NCBI GenBank assembly: GCA_001303585.1
Contig: LJTT01000009.1
Span: 27,910-91,909 of the forward strand
Direction: 5' to 3'
DNA: 64,000 nucleotides
Source: Betaproteobacteria bacterium SG8_41
GTDB taxonomy: Bacteria; Pseudomonadota; Gammaproteobacteria; Burkholderiales; SG8-41
Shown: positions 8,781 through 20,264 of the stretch, piece after piece
Layout of the letters: every line of letters starts with the position of its first letter
How positions within the stretch are numbered: the first letter of the stretch is position 1
The notes under the pieces: generated by a model
The model's database searches: none
The model's input: only the letters and a program-made list of their open reading frames with translations
What the model was told of the DNA's origin: nothing
Translations under genes and position numbers: made by a program

Positions 8781-10280
8781 ATGTCGCTTGCGGTCGTCTA
8801 TAGCCGTGCATTGGCAGGTGTCGAGGCGCCGCTGGTGTCCGTGGAATCGCATCTGGCGAACGGTCTGCCGAGCTTTACCATTGTCGGGTTGCCCGAAACC
8901 GAGGTAAAAGAGGCAAAGGACCGGGTGCGGGCAGCGTTGCAGAACGCGCGCTTCGAATTCCCGGCGCGGCGCATCACGGTCAACCTCGCACCAGCGGACC
9001 TGCCGAAAGAGTCGGGGCGCTTTGATTTGCCAATCGCGCTCGGGATACTCGCCGCGTCCGGACAAATTCCGACAGAGCCGCTGGGCAGCTGTGAATTTGC
9101 CGGGGAGCTTGCGCTGACGGGGGAATTGCGCCCGATCCGCGGGGCGCTCGCGATGGCGCTCAGGGCGTCGCGCGAGGGCCGTGCGTTCGTGCTGCCCGAA
9201 ACCAGCGCGCGCGAGGCTGCCTTGGTGGAGCGCGCAATGGTTTATCCGGCGCGGTCGCTGCTGGAGGTGTGCGCTCATCTTGCCGGGCGCGCGCCGCTGA
9301 CCCGCTGTCGCGGAGCGCAAGCCGGGAGCCTAAGCCCTTATCCCGACGTGCAGGACGTGAAGGGACAGGCCTACGCCAAGCGGGCTCTCGAGGTCGCAGC
9401 TGCGGGCGGACACAGCCTGGTCATGATCGGGCCGCCCGGCACGGGCAAAACCATGCTTGCGGAGCGACTGCCGGGGATTCTGCCGCCGATGACTCAGGAC
9501 GAAGCGCTAACCAGCGCCGCGATCCAGTCATTGGGGACAGCCGGCTTCGAGATTGCCCGCTGGCGGCAGCGCCCTTTCCGCGCGCCCCACCATACGGCTT
9601 CCGCGGTTGCGCTCGTCGGGGGCGGCAGCCACCCGAGGCCGGGCGAGATCTCGATGGCCATGCACGGTGTGCTTTTTCTCGATGAGTTGCCGGAGTTCGA
9701 CCGCAAGGTGCTCGAGGTGCTGCGCGAGCCGCTGGAATCCGGGCGCATCAGTGTGTCGCGTGCCGCGCGGCAGGCAGAGTTCCCCGCGTCGTTTCAGCTG
9801 GTGGCGGCGATGAACCCCTGCCCGTGCGGCTACCTCGGACACTCCAATGGCCGCTGCCGTTGCACCCCCGACCAGGTTGCGCGTTACCGCGGCAGGATTT
9901 CGGGGCCGCTGCTCGACCGAATCGACCTCCAGGTCGAGGTGCCGGCTGTGCCGCAGGAAGAGCTCGCGCACAAGGCGCAGGGCGAGAGCTCCGCAGTGAT
10001 TCGCGAACGCGTTGCGGCCGCGCGCACGCTGCAACTGGCGCGCCAGGGCAAGCCAAACTTTGCGCTGTCGAGCCGGGAAGTGGATCGGTATTGCGCGCCG
10101 GATGCGCGCGGCGCAACGGTGTTGAAGCAGGCGATCGCGCGTCTCGGGCTGTCGGCTCGCGCTTATCACCGCATTCTCAAGGTAGCGCGCACGATTGCCG
10201 ACCTCGCCGGCGAAAAGGCGTTGGCCGCGGCGCACGTGGCTGAGGCGATTCAGTACCGGCACTTCGAGCGCGCTCCTTGA
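8781..10280 (+). CDS. comM: ComM/YifB-family Mg-chelatase-like AAA+ ATPase
   Basis: The 499-residue protein has an N-terminal Lon-like domain, Walker A GPPGTGKTM at about 217-225, Walker B VLFLDELPEF, and a C-terminal helical domain with RAYHRILKVARTIADL. A Cys-rich stretch (MNPCPCGYLGHSNGRCRC) is usual for the family. ComM is a hexameric branch-migration helicase that promotes integration of transforming DNA. Many non-competent bacteria also carry it. It follows ubiK, a common order. Confidence 0.95.
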   Translation: MSLAVVYSRALAGVEAPLVSVESHLANGLPSFTIVGLPETEVKEAKDRVRAALQNARFEFPARRITVNLAPADLPKESGRFDLPIALGILAASGQIPTEPLGSCEFAGELALTGELRPIRGALAMALRASREGRAFVLPETSAREAALVERAMVYPARSLLEVCAHLAGRAPLTRCRGAQAGSLSPYPDVQDVKGQAYAKRALEVAAAGGHSLVMIGPPGTGKTMLAERLPGILPPMTQDEALTSAAIQSLGTAGFEIARWRQRPFRAPHHTASAVALVGGGSHPRPGEISMAMHGVLFLDELPEFDRKVLEVLREPLESGRISVSRAARQAEFPASFQLVAAMNPCPCGYLGHSNGRCRCTPDQVARYRGRISGPLLDRIDLQVEVPAVPQEELAHKAQGESSAVIRERVAAARTLQLARQGKPNFALSSREVDRYCAPDARGATVLKQAIARLGLSARAYHRILKVARTIADLAGEKALAAAHVAEAIQYRHFERAP

Positions 10281-10286
10281 ACGGAT

Positions 10287-10465
10287 GTTCAAGGTTCAAA
10301 GTTCCGGGTTCAATGTTCCGGGTTCAACGTTCGGTGTTCAGGGTCCGAATGTCAAAGTTCGAGGCGCGCGGTCCAAGGCTGGAAGCAGCATCGCTGGACC
10401 CCGAGGCCAGAACTCCAGAACTGGGACTCGGAACTTGAAACTTGAAACTCGGAACCGGGAACCCT
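10287..10465. repeat. Heptad-repeat element 3 (GTTCAAG type, long)
   Basis: At least eleven units of the GTTCNNN pattern run from 10287 to 10363. The right arm at about 10410-10465 is built of CTTGAAA, CTCGGAA and CCGGGAA units, complementary in character to the left arm. Together they could fold into a very long imperfect hairpin. The element fills most of the comM-MFS gap. Confidence 0.8.
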
Positions 10466-10508
10466 CGCTCCGGTAGAATCGGCGTCTTTCGATCTGGCGC
10501 GCCACTCC

Positions 10509-11735
10509 TTGTCGACCTCTCCCCGCCCAAGCGCGTTCCTGCCGCTGATCGTTGCCGGTCTGGCGACGATCGGTCCGTTTTCGATCGACACCTATCTGCC
10601 GTCGTTTCCGGCGATGGCCGATGCGCTCGGCACTACGCAGCTGCACGTCCAGCAGACGCTGACGGCGTACCTCCTGCCCTACGCGGGCATGATGCTTTTC
10701 CACGGCGCGGTCTCCGACTCATTCGGGCGTCGGCGGCCGATTCTGGTGGGCGTCGTGGGCTACGCGCTCGCTTCGGTCGGTTGCGCGCTGGCTCCGAACA
10801 TTGAGATGCTCCTCTTATTCCGCGCACTGCAGGGCCTGCTCGCCGGCGTCGGCATGGTCATCGGGCGCGCCATTATTCGCGACTGCTACCATGGCCACGA
10901 AGCGCAGCGGTTAATGTCGCAAGTCCTGATGATCTTCGCCATTGCACCGGCAGTGGCCCCGATCATCGGCGGCTGGCTTCACACCTGGTTCGGCTGGCGC
11001 GCGAACTTCTGGTTCCTCGCCGGCCTCGGCATCGTCCTGTTCCTGGCCTGCCTGCGATACCTGCCCGAGACGCATCCGCCGCACGCGCGGCACCGGTTCG
11101 CGCCCGCGCCGCTCATTGCGGCCTACCGCCACGTTGCGTTTAACCGACGTTTTCTCCTGTTGGCCGGAACGGCAGCGATCAATTTCGCGGGGTTCTTCAT
11201 TTACGTTCTCTCCGCACCGACATTCATCTATCGCCATCTGGGCCTCGAGATCAACCAGTTCGCGTGGCTGTTCATGGCCGGTGTCGTGGGAATGGTCATT
11301 GGCGCCTATCTTTCGGGCCGGCTTGCTGGCCGGATCCCGCCGCAGCGCGCGGTGAAGCTTGGCTACACGATCATGTTCGTAGCAGCGCTCTACAATGTGC
11401 TCTACTATATGTGGTTTCCGCCGATGCTGCCGTGGTCCATCATCCATCAGGCGTTCTACGCGGTGGGTCTGACGATCGCCATGCCGGCGATCACGTTGCT
11501 GCTGCTTGACCTGTTCCCGCGCAACCGCGGAATGGCGTCTTCGCTGCAGGGCTTCGTGCACTCGCTTTTTTCAGCCGTGAACGCCGGGGTGCTTTCACCT
11601 CTGTTTTCGGGCACGGCAGCGATGCTGGCGGGCGGAATGCTGGGGTTGCTCACCGCCGGGTTCGGCTGCTGGTGGATCTACTCGAGCCTGCCCCCCGCGC
11701 CCGTTGCGGCCGGGCAAGGCGTGGCGAGCGATTGA
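10509..11735 (+). CDS. Bcr/CflA-family multidrug efflux MFS transporter
   Basis: An inner-membrane drug:H+ antiporter of 408 residues with about twelve membrane segments. The N-terminus (GPFSIDTYLPSFPAMADAL) is the Bcr/CflA signature, and loop 2-3 carries the MFS motif GAVSDSFGRRRP. The only start that keeps helix 1 is a TTG at 10509; no ATG lies near. A TAGAAT hexamer at 10474-10479 may be the -10 box. The substrate cannot be read from the sequence. Confidence 0.9.
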   Translation: MSTSPRPSAFLPLIVAGLATIGPFSIDTYLPSFPAMADALGTTQLHVQQTLTAYLLPYAGMMLFHGAVSDSFGRRRPILVGVVGYALASVGCALAPNIEMLLLFRALQGLLAGVGMVIGRAIIRDCYHGHEAQRLMSQVLMIFAIAPAVAPIIGGWLHTWFGWRANFWFLAGLGIVLFLACLRYLPETHPPHARHRFAPAPLIAAYRHVAFNRRFLLLAGTAAINFAGFFIYVLSAPTFIYRHLGLEINQFAWLFMAGVVGMVIGAYLSGRLAGRIPPQRAVKLGYTIMFVAALYNVLYYMWFPPMLPWSIIHQAFYAVGLTIAMPAITLLLLDLFPRNRGMASSLQGFVHSLFSAVNAGVLSPLFSGTAAMLAGGMLGLLTAGFGCWWIYSSLPPAPVAAGQGVASD

Positions 11736-11754
11736 GCCTGGGGGTCGGCTACGT

Positions 11755-12789
11755 ATGCACCAGATCGCAAGCTGGCTTGAAGAGAAGCGCTCCGCCTACC
11801 TTTATCGCGTTGTCGCGGTGAAGGAAGCCGGGACGCCGAGGCAGGCCCTGTTCAACGAGCTGGCGCAGGAGGCTGAAAATCAGGCAGCCATCTGGGATCG
11901 CCATGCGCGCGAGGCCGGCGCTGCCGTTCCGGAGACATTCTCCCCCGATCTGCGAACGCGACTGGTTGCCGCGCTGGTGCGCAGACTCGGCGTGCGTCCG
12001 CTGCGCGGCGTGCTCGCCGCGATGAAGGTGCGCGGCATGTCGCTCTACACGAACGCCTCACACGGCCACGTTGTGCCCCGCACGGCAGATCAGCTCGAGC
12101 ACCGTCATCGCGGCGTAGGCGAAGGCGGCAATCTGCGCGCGGCGGTCTTCGGTGTCAACGATGGTCTCATCTCGAACGCCAGCCTCATCATGGGAATCGC
12201 CGGCGCAACCGCGGACAGCCAGATCATCGTGCTCTCGGGGGCGGCGGGGCTCATCGCCGGGGCCTTTTCGATGGCCGCCGGCGAGTACGTCTCGGTACGC
12301 TCTCAGCGCGAGATGTACGAGTACCAGATCGGGCTCGAGCGCGAAGAGCTCGAGCATTACCCGGAAGCGGAGGCCGAGGAGCTGGCGCTGATCTACGAGG
12401 CGCGCGGGCATGCGCGCGAGGAGGCGGTCAGCATGGCGAAGAACCTGATCGCCGACCCCGAGAGGGCGCTCGTGGCCCTCGCCCGCGAGGAACTCGGCCT
12501 CAATCCCGAGGATCTTGGCTCGCCGTGGGGCGCAGCCTTGTTCTCGTTCTTTTCGTTCGCGGCGGGCGCGGTTATTCCCCTGGTGCCATTCCTCGTTGCG
12601 GAGGGCGCCGCGAGTCTTGTTGCGGCCATCGTGGCGACGGGCGTTGCCCTGTTCGCAATCGGTGCGGCGCTGTCACTGTTTACCGGCCGCAGCGCGCTGC
12701 GGAGCGGTTTGCGGATGCTCGCGATTGGCGCGGGCGCTGGCGGATTTACCTACCTGATCGGGGCCATGTTGGGCGTGACGCTGGCCTAG
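11755..12789 (+). CDS. VIT1/CCC1-family protein with N-terminal ferritin-like domain
   Basis: The 344-residue protein has a helical ferritin-like N-terminal half (SAYLYRVVAVKEAG, LFNELAQEAENQAAIW). The C-terminal VIT1 domain starts at AVFGVNDGLISNASLIMGIAG and has about five membrane segments, with the acidic metal-binding stretch EYQIGLEREELEHYPEAEAEE between them. This two-domain build is known for membrane-bound ferritin/VIT iron or manganese transporters. The ATG at 11755 is preferred over the upstream ORF extension, which overlaps the MFS gene. Confidence 0.88.
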   Translation: MHQIASWLEEKRSAYLYRVVAVKEAGTPRQALFNELAQEAENQAAIWDRHAREAGAAVPETFSPDLRTRLVAALVRRLGVRPLRGVLAAMKVRGMSLYTNASHGHVVPRTADQLEHRHRGVGEGGNLRAAVFGVNDGLISNASLIMGIAGATADSQIIVLSGAAGLIAGAFSMAAGEYVSVRSQREMYEYQIGLEREELEHYPEAEAEELALIYEARGHAREEAVSMAKNLIADPERALVALAREELGLNPEDLGSPWGAALFSFFSFAAGAVIPLVPFLVAEGAASLVAAIVATGVALFAIGAALSLFTGRSALRSGLRMLAIGAGAGGFTYLIGAMLGVTLA

Positions 12790-12807
12790 CGGCCCGCCGC
12801 CTTCGTT

Positions 12808-12893
12808 GTTCAGTGTTCAATGTTCAGTGTTTGGCGTTGAAGTTTTAACCCCAAACCCAGAACCCGGAACCTGGAACGTTGAACCCGGAACGC
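12808..12893. repeat. Heptad-repeat element 4 (GTTCAGT type)
   Basis: Left-arm units GTTCAGT, GTTCAAT, GTTCAGT and GTTTGGC run from 12808 in strict 7-nt phase. A right arm of CCCAGAA, CCCGGAA, CCTGGAA and CGTTGAA units ends near 12893. It lies between the convergent VIT and rhodanese genes. Confidence 0.8.
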
Positions 12894-12905
12894 CGACAGT
12901 GCCGG

Positions 12906-13292
12906 TCAGCATTGCTCCCAGGGCAGCCCATCGAAGCGCCAACCGGTCTTGGCGTTGCGGTGATGGCTGTCGTCGAGCTCGCCCTCGAAGCCGTGCAGCA
13001 CGTTGTAGACTTGCGTGAAACCTGCCTCCTCGAGGGCGCGGCCCGCATCGAGCGAGCGGTTGCCACTGCGGCAGATGAGCACGATCGGGCGGTCCACGCT
13101 CGCCGCCTTCCTCACGTGCGCGACGAAGTCGGGGTTGATCTCCCAGTTCGGCCCGTCGTTCCAGGGCACGAGAATCGCGCCGGTCGGGTGGCCGACGAAG
13201 AGATACTCCATCTCGCTGCGGCAATCAATGAAGATGGTGTTGGGGTTCTTCTTCAAGAACTCGTAAGCTTCTTTGGGTTCGAAGTGCTTCAT
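12906..13292 (-). CDS. Rhodanese-like sulfurtransferase domain protein
   Basis: A single rhodanese domain of 128 residues. The active-site loop is CRSGNRS, giving a catalytic Cys able to carry a persulfide. The CDC25-like EMEYLFVGHPTGA segment is also present. No signal peptide, so cytoplasmic. The donor and acceptor are unknown. A TATAAT hexamer (13330-13325, minus strand) may be its -10 box. Its 3' end is separated from the VIT gene by heptad element 4. Confidence 0.9.
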   Translation of the reverse strand: MKHFEPKEAYEFLKKNPNTIFIDCRSEMEYLFVGHPTGAILVPWNDGPNWEINPDFVAHVRKAASVDRPIVLICRSGNRSLDAGRALEEAGFTQVYNVLHGFEGELDDSHHRNAKTGWRFDGLPWEQC

Positions 13293-13413
13293 CGCCGTTT
13301 TACGCTCTGCGTGACGGGAGCGGAATTATAGTCGCAACTGCTGGCGGGCAGCCAGTCTGCAGCCGTTTCGAGATAAAATAAACGCCTTTTGCATCAGGGG
13401 TTTTGCGCGTCGC

Positions 13414-17103
<3,690 letters not shown>

Positions 17104-17186
17104 CTCGGTAGCTGCAATAGCCTGTCTCTAAAGTTGAAAACGGCTCGTCAGTCACTTAGTTACTTGGTCGTCCAGTCACTGATCCG

Positions 17187-18059
17187 ATGAAGCCGCAAAC
17201 GCAACGCTACCTTGACCTTGCCGTCCCGGGCTACAACGCGTGGTGGCGCTACGTCCTCGGCGCACTGCTCATCGCTGGAGCATGGCTCGGGTTCGGCATG
17301 GTGCCGTACGCGCTGCTGAGCGGCGCGAATATTTTCGATCCGCGGCTCGATTTCATCGCGATCAATCTCTCGATCTTCGTCATGCTCGGCGGCCTGGCGG
17401 TGACCATGAAGTGGCTGCATCGCCGCCCGCTGTTGAGTCTCATCACACCGGGGGCCCGTATCGACTGGCGGCGGGTGTGGCGCGGAGCAGCCGTCTGGCT
17501 TGCGATTGCTGCCGCGCTGTCGGTGCTCGAATTCCTGCTGTTTCGCGACCGCTTCTACCTGAGCTTCGATGCGGCGCGGTTTGCCCCGTTTCTGCTGCTC
17601 GTGCTGCTGCTCACGCCCTTGCAGGCCGCGACGGAGGAGCTCGTCTTTCGCGGCTACGCCATGCAGGCGTTCGGGCGGCTGACGCGCGATCCCGCCATGA
17701 TCGCGATCCTGAGCAGCGTGGTGTTCACGGCGCCCCACCTCCTGAACCCGGAAGTGCATGAGCACGGCGTGCTCCTCATGGCGGCGAATTACTTCGCGAT
17801 CGGCATGCTGCTCGCCACGATCACGCTGCGCGACGGGCGCCTCGAGCTCGCCGTCGGGCTGCACGCAGCCAACAACGTTTTTCTCGCTCTGCTGGTCAAT
17901 TACGAGGGGTCCGCGCTCATGACCGAGTCGATATTCACCGCGCGCGAGCTCGATCCGTATTATTCGCTGATGGCGCTGGTCGGTGGCGCCCTTGTCTTTC
18001 ACTGGTGGGTGTTTCGCCCTGCGCGGGACGTGGACTACCCGCGCGGCGGCGCTGTTTGA
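17187..18059 (+). CDS. CPBP family intramembrane metalloprotease
   Basis: The 290-residue protein has about eight membrane segments. It carries the CPBP (Abi/Rce1) motifs: EELVFRG with the Glu-Glu pair, a second-motif histidine in FTAPHLLN, and GLHAANN. These residues form an intramembrane glutamate/histidine active site. Targets are unknown. It is followed 27 bases later by a small membrane protein and may be co-transcribed with it. Confidence 0.9.
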   Translation: MKPQTQRYLDLAVPGYNAWWRYVLGALLIAGAWLGFGMVPYALLSGANIFDPRLDFIAINLSIFVMLGGLAVTMKWLHRRPLLSLITPGARIDWRRVWRGAAVWLAIAAALSVLEFLLFRDRFYLSFDAARFAPFLLLVLLLTPLQAATEELVFRGYAMQAFGRLTRDPAMIAILSSVVFTAPHLLNPEVHEHGVLLMAANYFAIGMLLATITLRDGRLELAVGLHAANNVFLALLVNYEGSALMTESIFTARELDPYYSLMALVGGALVFHWWVFRPARDVDYPRGGAV

Positions 18060-18086
18060 CGCGACCTCGGTTAAACTGTTGCCACG

Positions 18087-18695
18087 GTGAGATTTCTCGC
18101 TTTCTTCGAATACGTCGCGGTCGTCGTCGGCATCATCGCGATCGTCGCCGGGCAGTTCTTCGCGCTGCCCAAGGGCGTACACCTCGGCATCTTTCTGGTC
18201 GGCGCGGGCATCGCGCTCGGCGGTTTCGAGTCCATCTGGACGCGCCGCATGTGTTTCCGCACCTCGGAGGACCAGTACGAGGCCTATGCGGGCACGCCGG
18301 CGATAATCGTCGGGCTGATGGCACTCATTATCGGCGCGGGGCTCGTCGGGAGCGCCTATCTTCTCGACGATGGCGCTTGGTACTCGACCGTGCACTATCT
18401 GCAGCGCCGCCCCGCGCTGGTGCTGGTAGCGGCGGGATTGCTGCTAATCGGCGCGGGCGTGCTGATGATGCTCAACCCGCGTGGCCGCAGGGGCCTCGCC
18501 TGGACGCTCCTCGTGCGCGTGCCACGGTGGCTCTTGGGCCTTATTCTGGCCCTGGCTGGCCTTACGGGCATCGGGCTGGGCGTTTGGGAGTCGCTCGACC
18601 CGGTCGCGTTCGACCGATTCACGAGAAGTCTGCCGCAGCAGCTCGACTGGCAGGCCTGGGACCGCTGGTGGCGAACGCTTCTCGGTCTGCGCTAG
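18087..18695 (+). CDS. Hypothetical membrane protein
   Basis: I do not recognise this family. From a GTG at 18087 the product has 202 residues with about five hydrophobic helices (FFEYVAVVVGIIAIVAGQFF, LGIFLVGAGIALGG, IIVGLMALIIGAGLVG, ALVLVAAGLLLIGAGVLMM, LLGLILALAGLTGIGLG). A Trp-rich amphipathic tail (DWQAWDRWWRTLLGLR) follows. It sits just after the CPBP protease, so an associated role is possible but unproven. The 3' end abuts an inverted-repeat element. Confidence 0.7.
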   Translation: MRFLAFFEYVAVVVGIIAIVAGQFFALPKGVHLGIFLVGAGIALGGFESIWTRRMCFRTSEDQYEAYAGTPAIIVGLMALIIGAGLVGSAYLLDDGAWYSTVHYLQRRPALVLVAAGLLLIGAGVLMMLNPRGRRGLAWTLLVRVPRWLLGLILALAGLTGIGLGVWESLDPVAFDRFTRSLPQQLDWQAWDRWWRTLLGLR

Positions 18696-18709
18696 TGAGG
18701 ATCGCCAGA

Positions 18710-18822
18710 TAGCCGCCGATGAATATGGCTGAGCGCGGAGACGAGAATGACCCGGAAAAATTGGCAGTGAAGCCGGTGTTTTTTTCGCCGGTGTTAACGT
18801 TAGCGGCGTTCATCGGCGGCTA
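18710..18822. repeat. 113-bp element with perfect 14-bp inverted ends
   Basis: The left end TAGCCGCCGATGAA (18710-18723) is the exact reverse complement of the right end (18809-18822). Inside lies a near direct repeat of GCCGGTGTT on both sides of a T-run. The same GCCGCCGATGAA motif recurs downstream of polA at about 53984, so this is a dispersed element. There is no coding capacity. It occupies the gap before mpl. Confidence 0.8.
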
Positions 18823-18835
18823 AAAGTTTCTAACG

Positions 18836-20164
18836 ATGCATCTGCACATCCTCGGCATTTGCGGGACCTTCATGGGCGGCATGGCGCTTCTCGCGCGCGC
18901 CGCCGGACACCGCGTGAGCGGCTGCGACGCAAACGTCTATCCCCCCATGAGCACGCAGCTTGCCGCGCAAGGCATCGAATTGACCGAGGGTTGGGCTGCG
19001 GAGCAGGCCGCGCTCAGGCCCGATGTCTTCGTCATCGGCAACGTCGTGACGCGCGGCAACCCGCTCATGGAAGAGATCTTGAATCGCGGGCTGCCCTACG
19101 TCTCGGGCCCACAATGGCTGAAAGAAAACGTGCTCGCGGGGCGCTGGGTCGCGGCGGTGGCAGGCACCCATGGCAAGACCACTGTTGCTTCCATGCTGGC
19201 CTGGATCCTGGAGCACGCCGGGCTGGCGCCGGGATTCCTGATCGGAGGAATACCGAATAATTTCGGGGTGTCGGCGCGTCTAAATCCCCCCCAACCCCCC
19301 TTTGACAAAGGGGGGCAGGGGGGATTTTTCGTCGTCGAAGCCGATGAGTACGACACGGCCTTCTTCGACAAACGGTCGAAGTTCGTTCATTACCCGTCCC
19401 GAACGACCGTCCTCAACAACCTCGAGTTCGACCACGCCGACATCTTTCCCGATCTTGCCGCCATCGAGACGCAGTTTCATCATTTCGTCCGTACGCTCCC
19501 GGCAAACGGCTTGATCGTCGTCAACGGCCTGGATCGGAGTCTCGGGCAGGTGCTCGCGCGCGGCTGCTACACGCCTGTCGAGCGCTTCGGGGTAGGGGAC
19601 GGATGGAGCGCGGGCACGCAGCAGGGCGACGGCTTCGAAGTGCTTTTTCAAAACAAGATCGTGGGTCGCGTGGTGTCGTCGCTTGCCGGTGCGCACAACC
19701 AGGCGAACGCGCTCGCGGCGATCGCGGCGGCGCGTCATTGCGGGGTTGCGCCGTCGCAGGCGATCGAGGCATTTCGCGACTTCAAGGGCATCAAGCGACG
19801 AATGGAAGTGCGCGGCGTGGTGAACAGCATCACTATTTACGATGATTTCGCCCACCATCCGACCGCTATTCAGGCCACGCTCGCCGGGTTGCGCGCCAGA
19901 GTTGGCGCGGGGCGCATCGTTGTAGTCGTCGAGCCGCGGTCGAACACCATGAAGCTGGGCGTCATGAATGACCGGCTTGCGCCCAGTCTTGATCGCGCCG
20001 ATCGCGTCTTTTGCTACAGCGCCGGTGTACAGTGGGATGCCGCTGCCGTTCTGGCGGCTCTAGGCGCGAAGGCCGAGGCACATGCCGATTTCGATGCGCT
20101 GCTGGAGCGGCCACGAAAAACTCTTGGCCCGACTGGCCCAAAAACGGTGAGTGGTGAGTCGTGA
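18836..20164 (+). CDS. mpl: UDP-N-acetylmuramate:L-Ala-gamma-D-Glu-meso-DAP ligase, altered C-terminus
   Basis: Mpl recycles murein tripeptide by ligating it to UDP-MurNAc. The Mur ligase core is clear: HILGICGTFMGG at the start, the P-loop AGTHGKTTVASML, EADEYDTAFFDKRSKFVHY, and YDDFAHHPTAI. Two features are odd. About 13 residues (NPPQPPFDKGGQG) are inserted before FFVVEADEYD by a palindromic repeat. The C-terminus stops in LERPRKTLGPTGPKTVSGES, encoded partly by a heptad element. The usual ending with the SNGGFGGIH motif, about 30 residues, is missing. The enzyme may be impaired, although the frame is open throughout. Confidence 0.92.
   Translation: MHLHILGICGTFMGGMALLARAAGHRVSGCDANVYPPMSTQLAAQGIELTEGWAAEQAALRPDVFVIGNVVTRGNPLMEEILNRGLPYVSGPQWLKENVLAGRWVAAVAGTHGKTTVASMLAWILEHAGLAPGFLIGGIPNNFGVSARLNPPQPPFDKGGQGGFFVVEADEYDTAFFDKRSKFVHYPSRTTVLNNLEFDHADIFPDLAAIETQFHHFVRTLPANGLIVVNGLDRSLGQVLARGCYTPVERFGVGDGWSAGTQQGDGFEVLFQNKIVGRVVSSLAGAHNQANALAAIAAARHCGVAPSQAIEAFRDFKGIKRRMEVRGVVNSITIYDDFAHHPTAIQATLAGLRARVGAGRIVVVVEPRSNTMKLGVMNDRLAPSLDRADRVFCYSAGVQWDAAAVLAALGAKAEAHADFDALLERPRKTLGPTGPKTVSGES
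19282..19327. repeat. C-rich palindromic repeat inserted in frame in mpl
   Basis: The core CCCCCCTTTGACAAAGGGGGG is flanked by outer arms AAATCCCCCC and GGGGGGATTT, so the whole is a nested palindrome. It is translated as the PPxPPFDKGGxGGFF pattern. The same core occurs in lpdA. Similar palindromes translated as PPxxKGGxGG are scattered through many unrelated bacterial genomes. Confidence 0.9.
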
Positions 20165-20255
20165 GTCGTGAGTCGAAAGAGGCGCACGGCACTCTCTGCA
20201 AGGTTTGGCGAGGTTTTTGGATAAACTCGAATCACGAATCACGATTCACGAATAA
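20147..20255. repeat. Heptad-repeat element 5 (GTGAGTC type)
   Basis: The left arm is GTGAGTG then three GTGAGTC units (20147-20174). The right arm is CGAATCA twice, CGATTCA and CGAATAA (20228-20255). The left arm starts inside mpl and provides its last codons and stop. The right arm ends 9 bases before the amidase start. Confidence 0.85.
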
Positions 20256-20264
20256 CGGCCTCGA

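Noticed and set aside
10287..10465. Repeat array considered as a CRISPR
   Set aside because: Units are 7 nt, contiguous without spacers and degenerate; no cas genes are near.
13293..13413. Possible SAH or cobalamin riboswitch before metH
   Set aside because: The leader is short and I could not find the conserved cores of either class.
17146..17186. Possible further heptad element before the CPBP gene
   Set aside because: Units such as GTCACTT and CCAGTCA are present, but the phase and arm pairing are too weak to count it.
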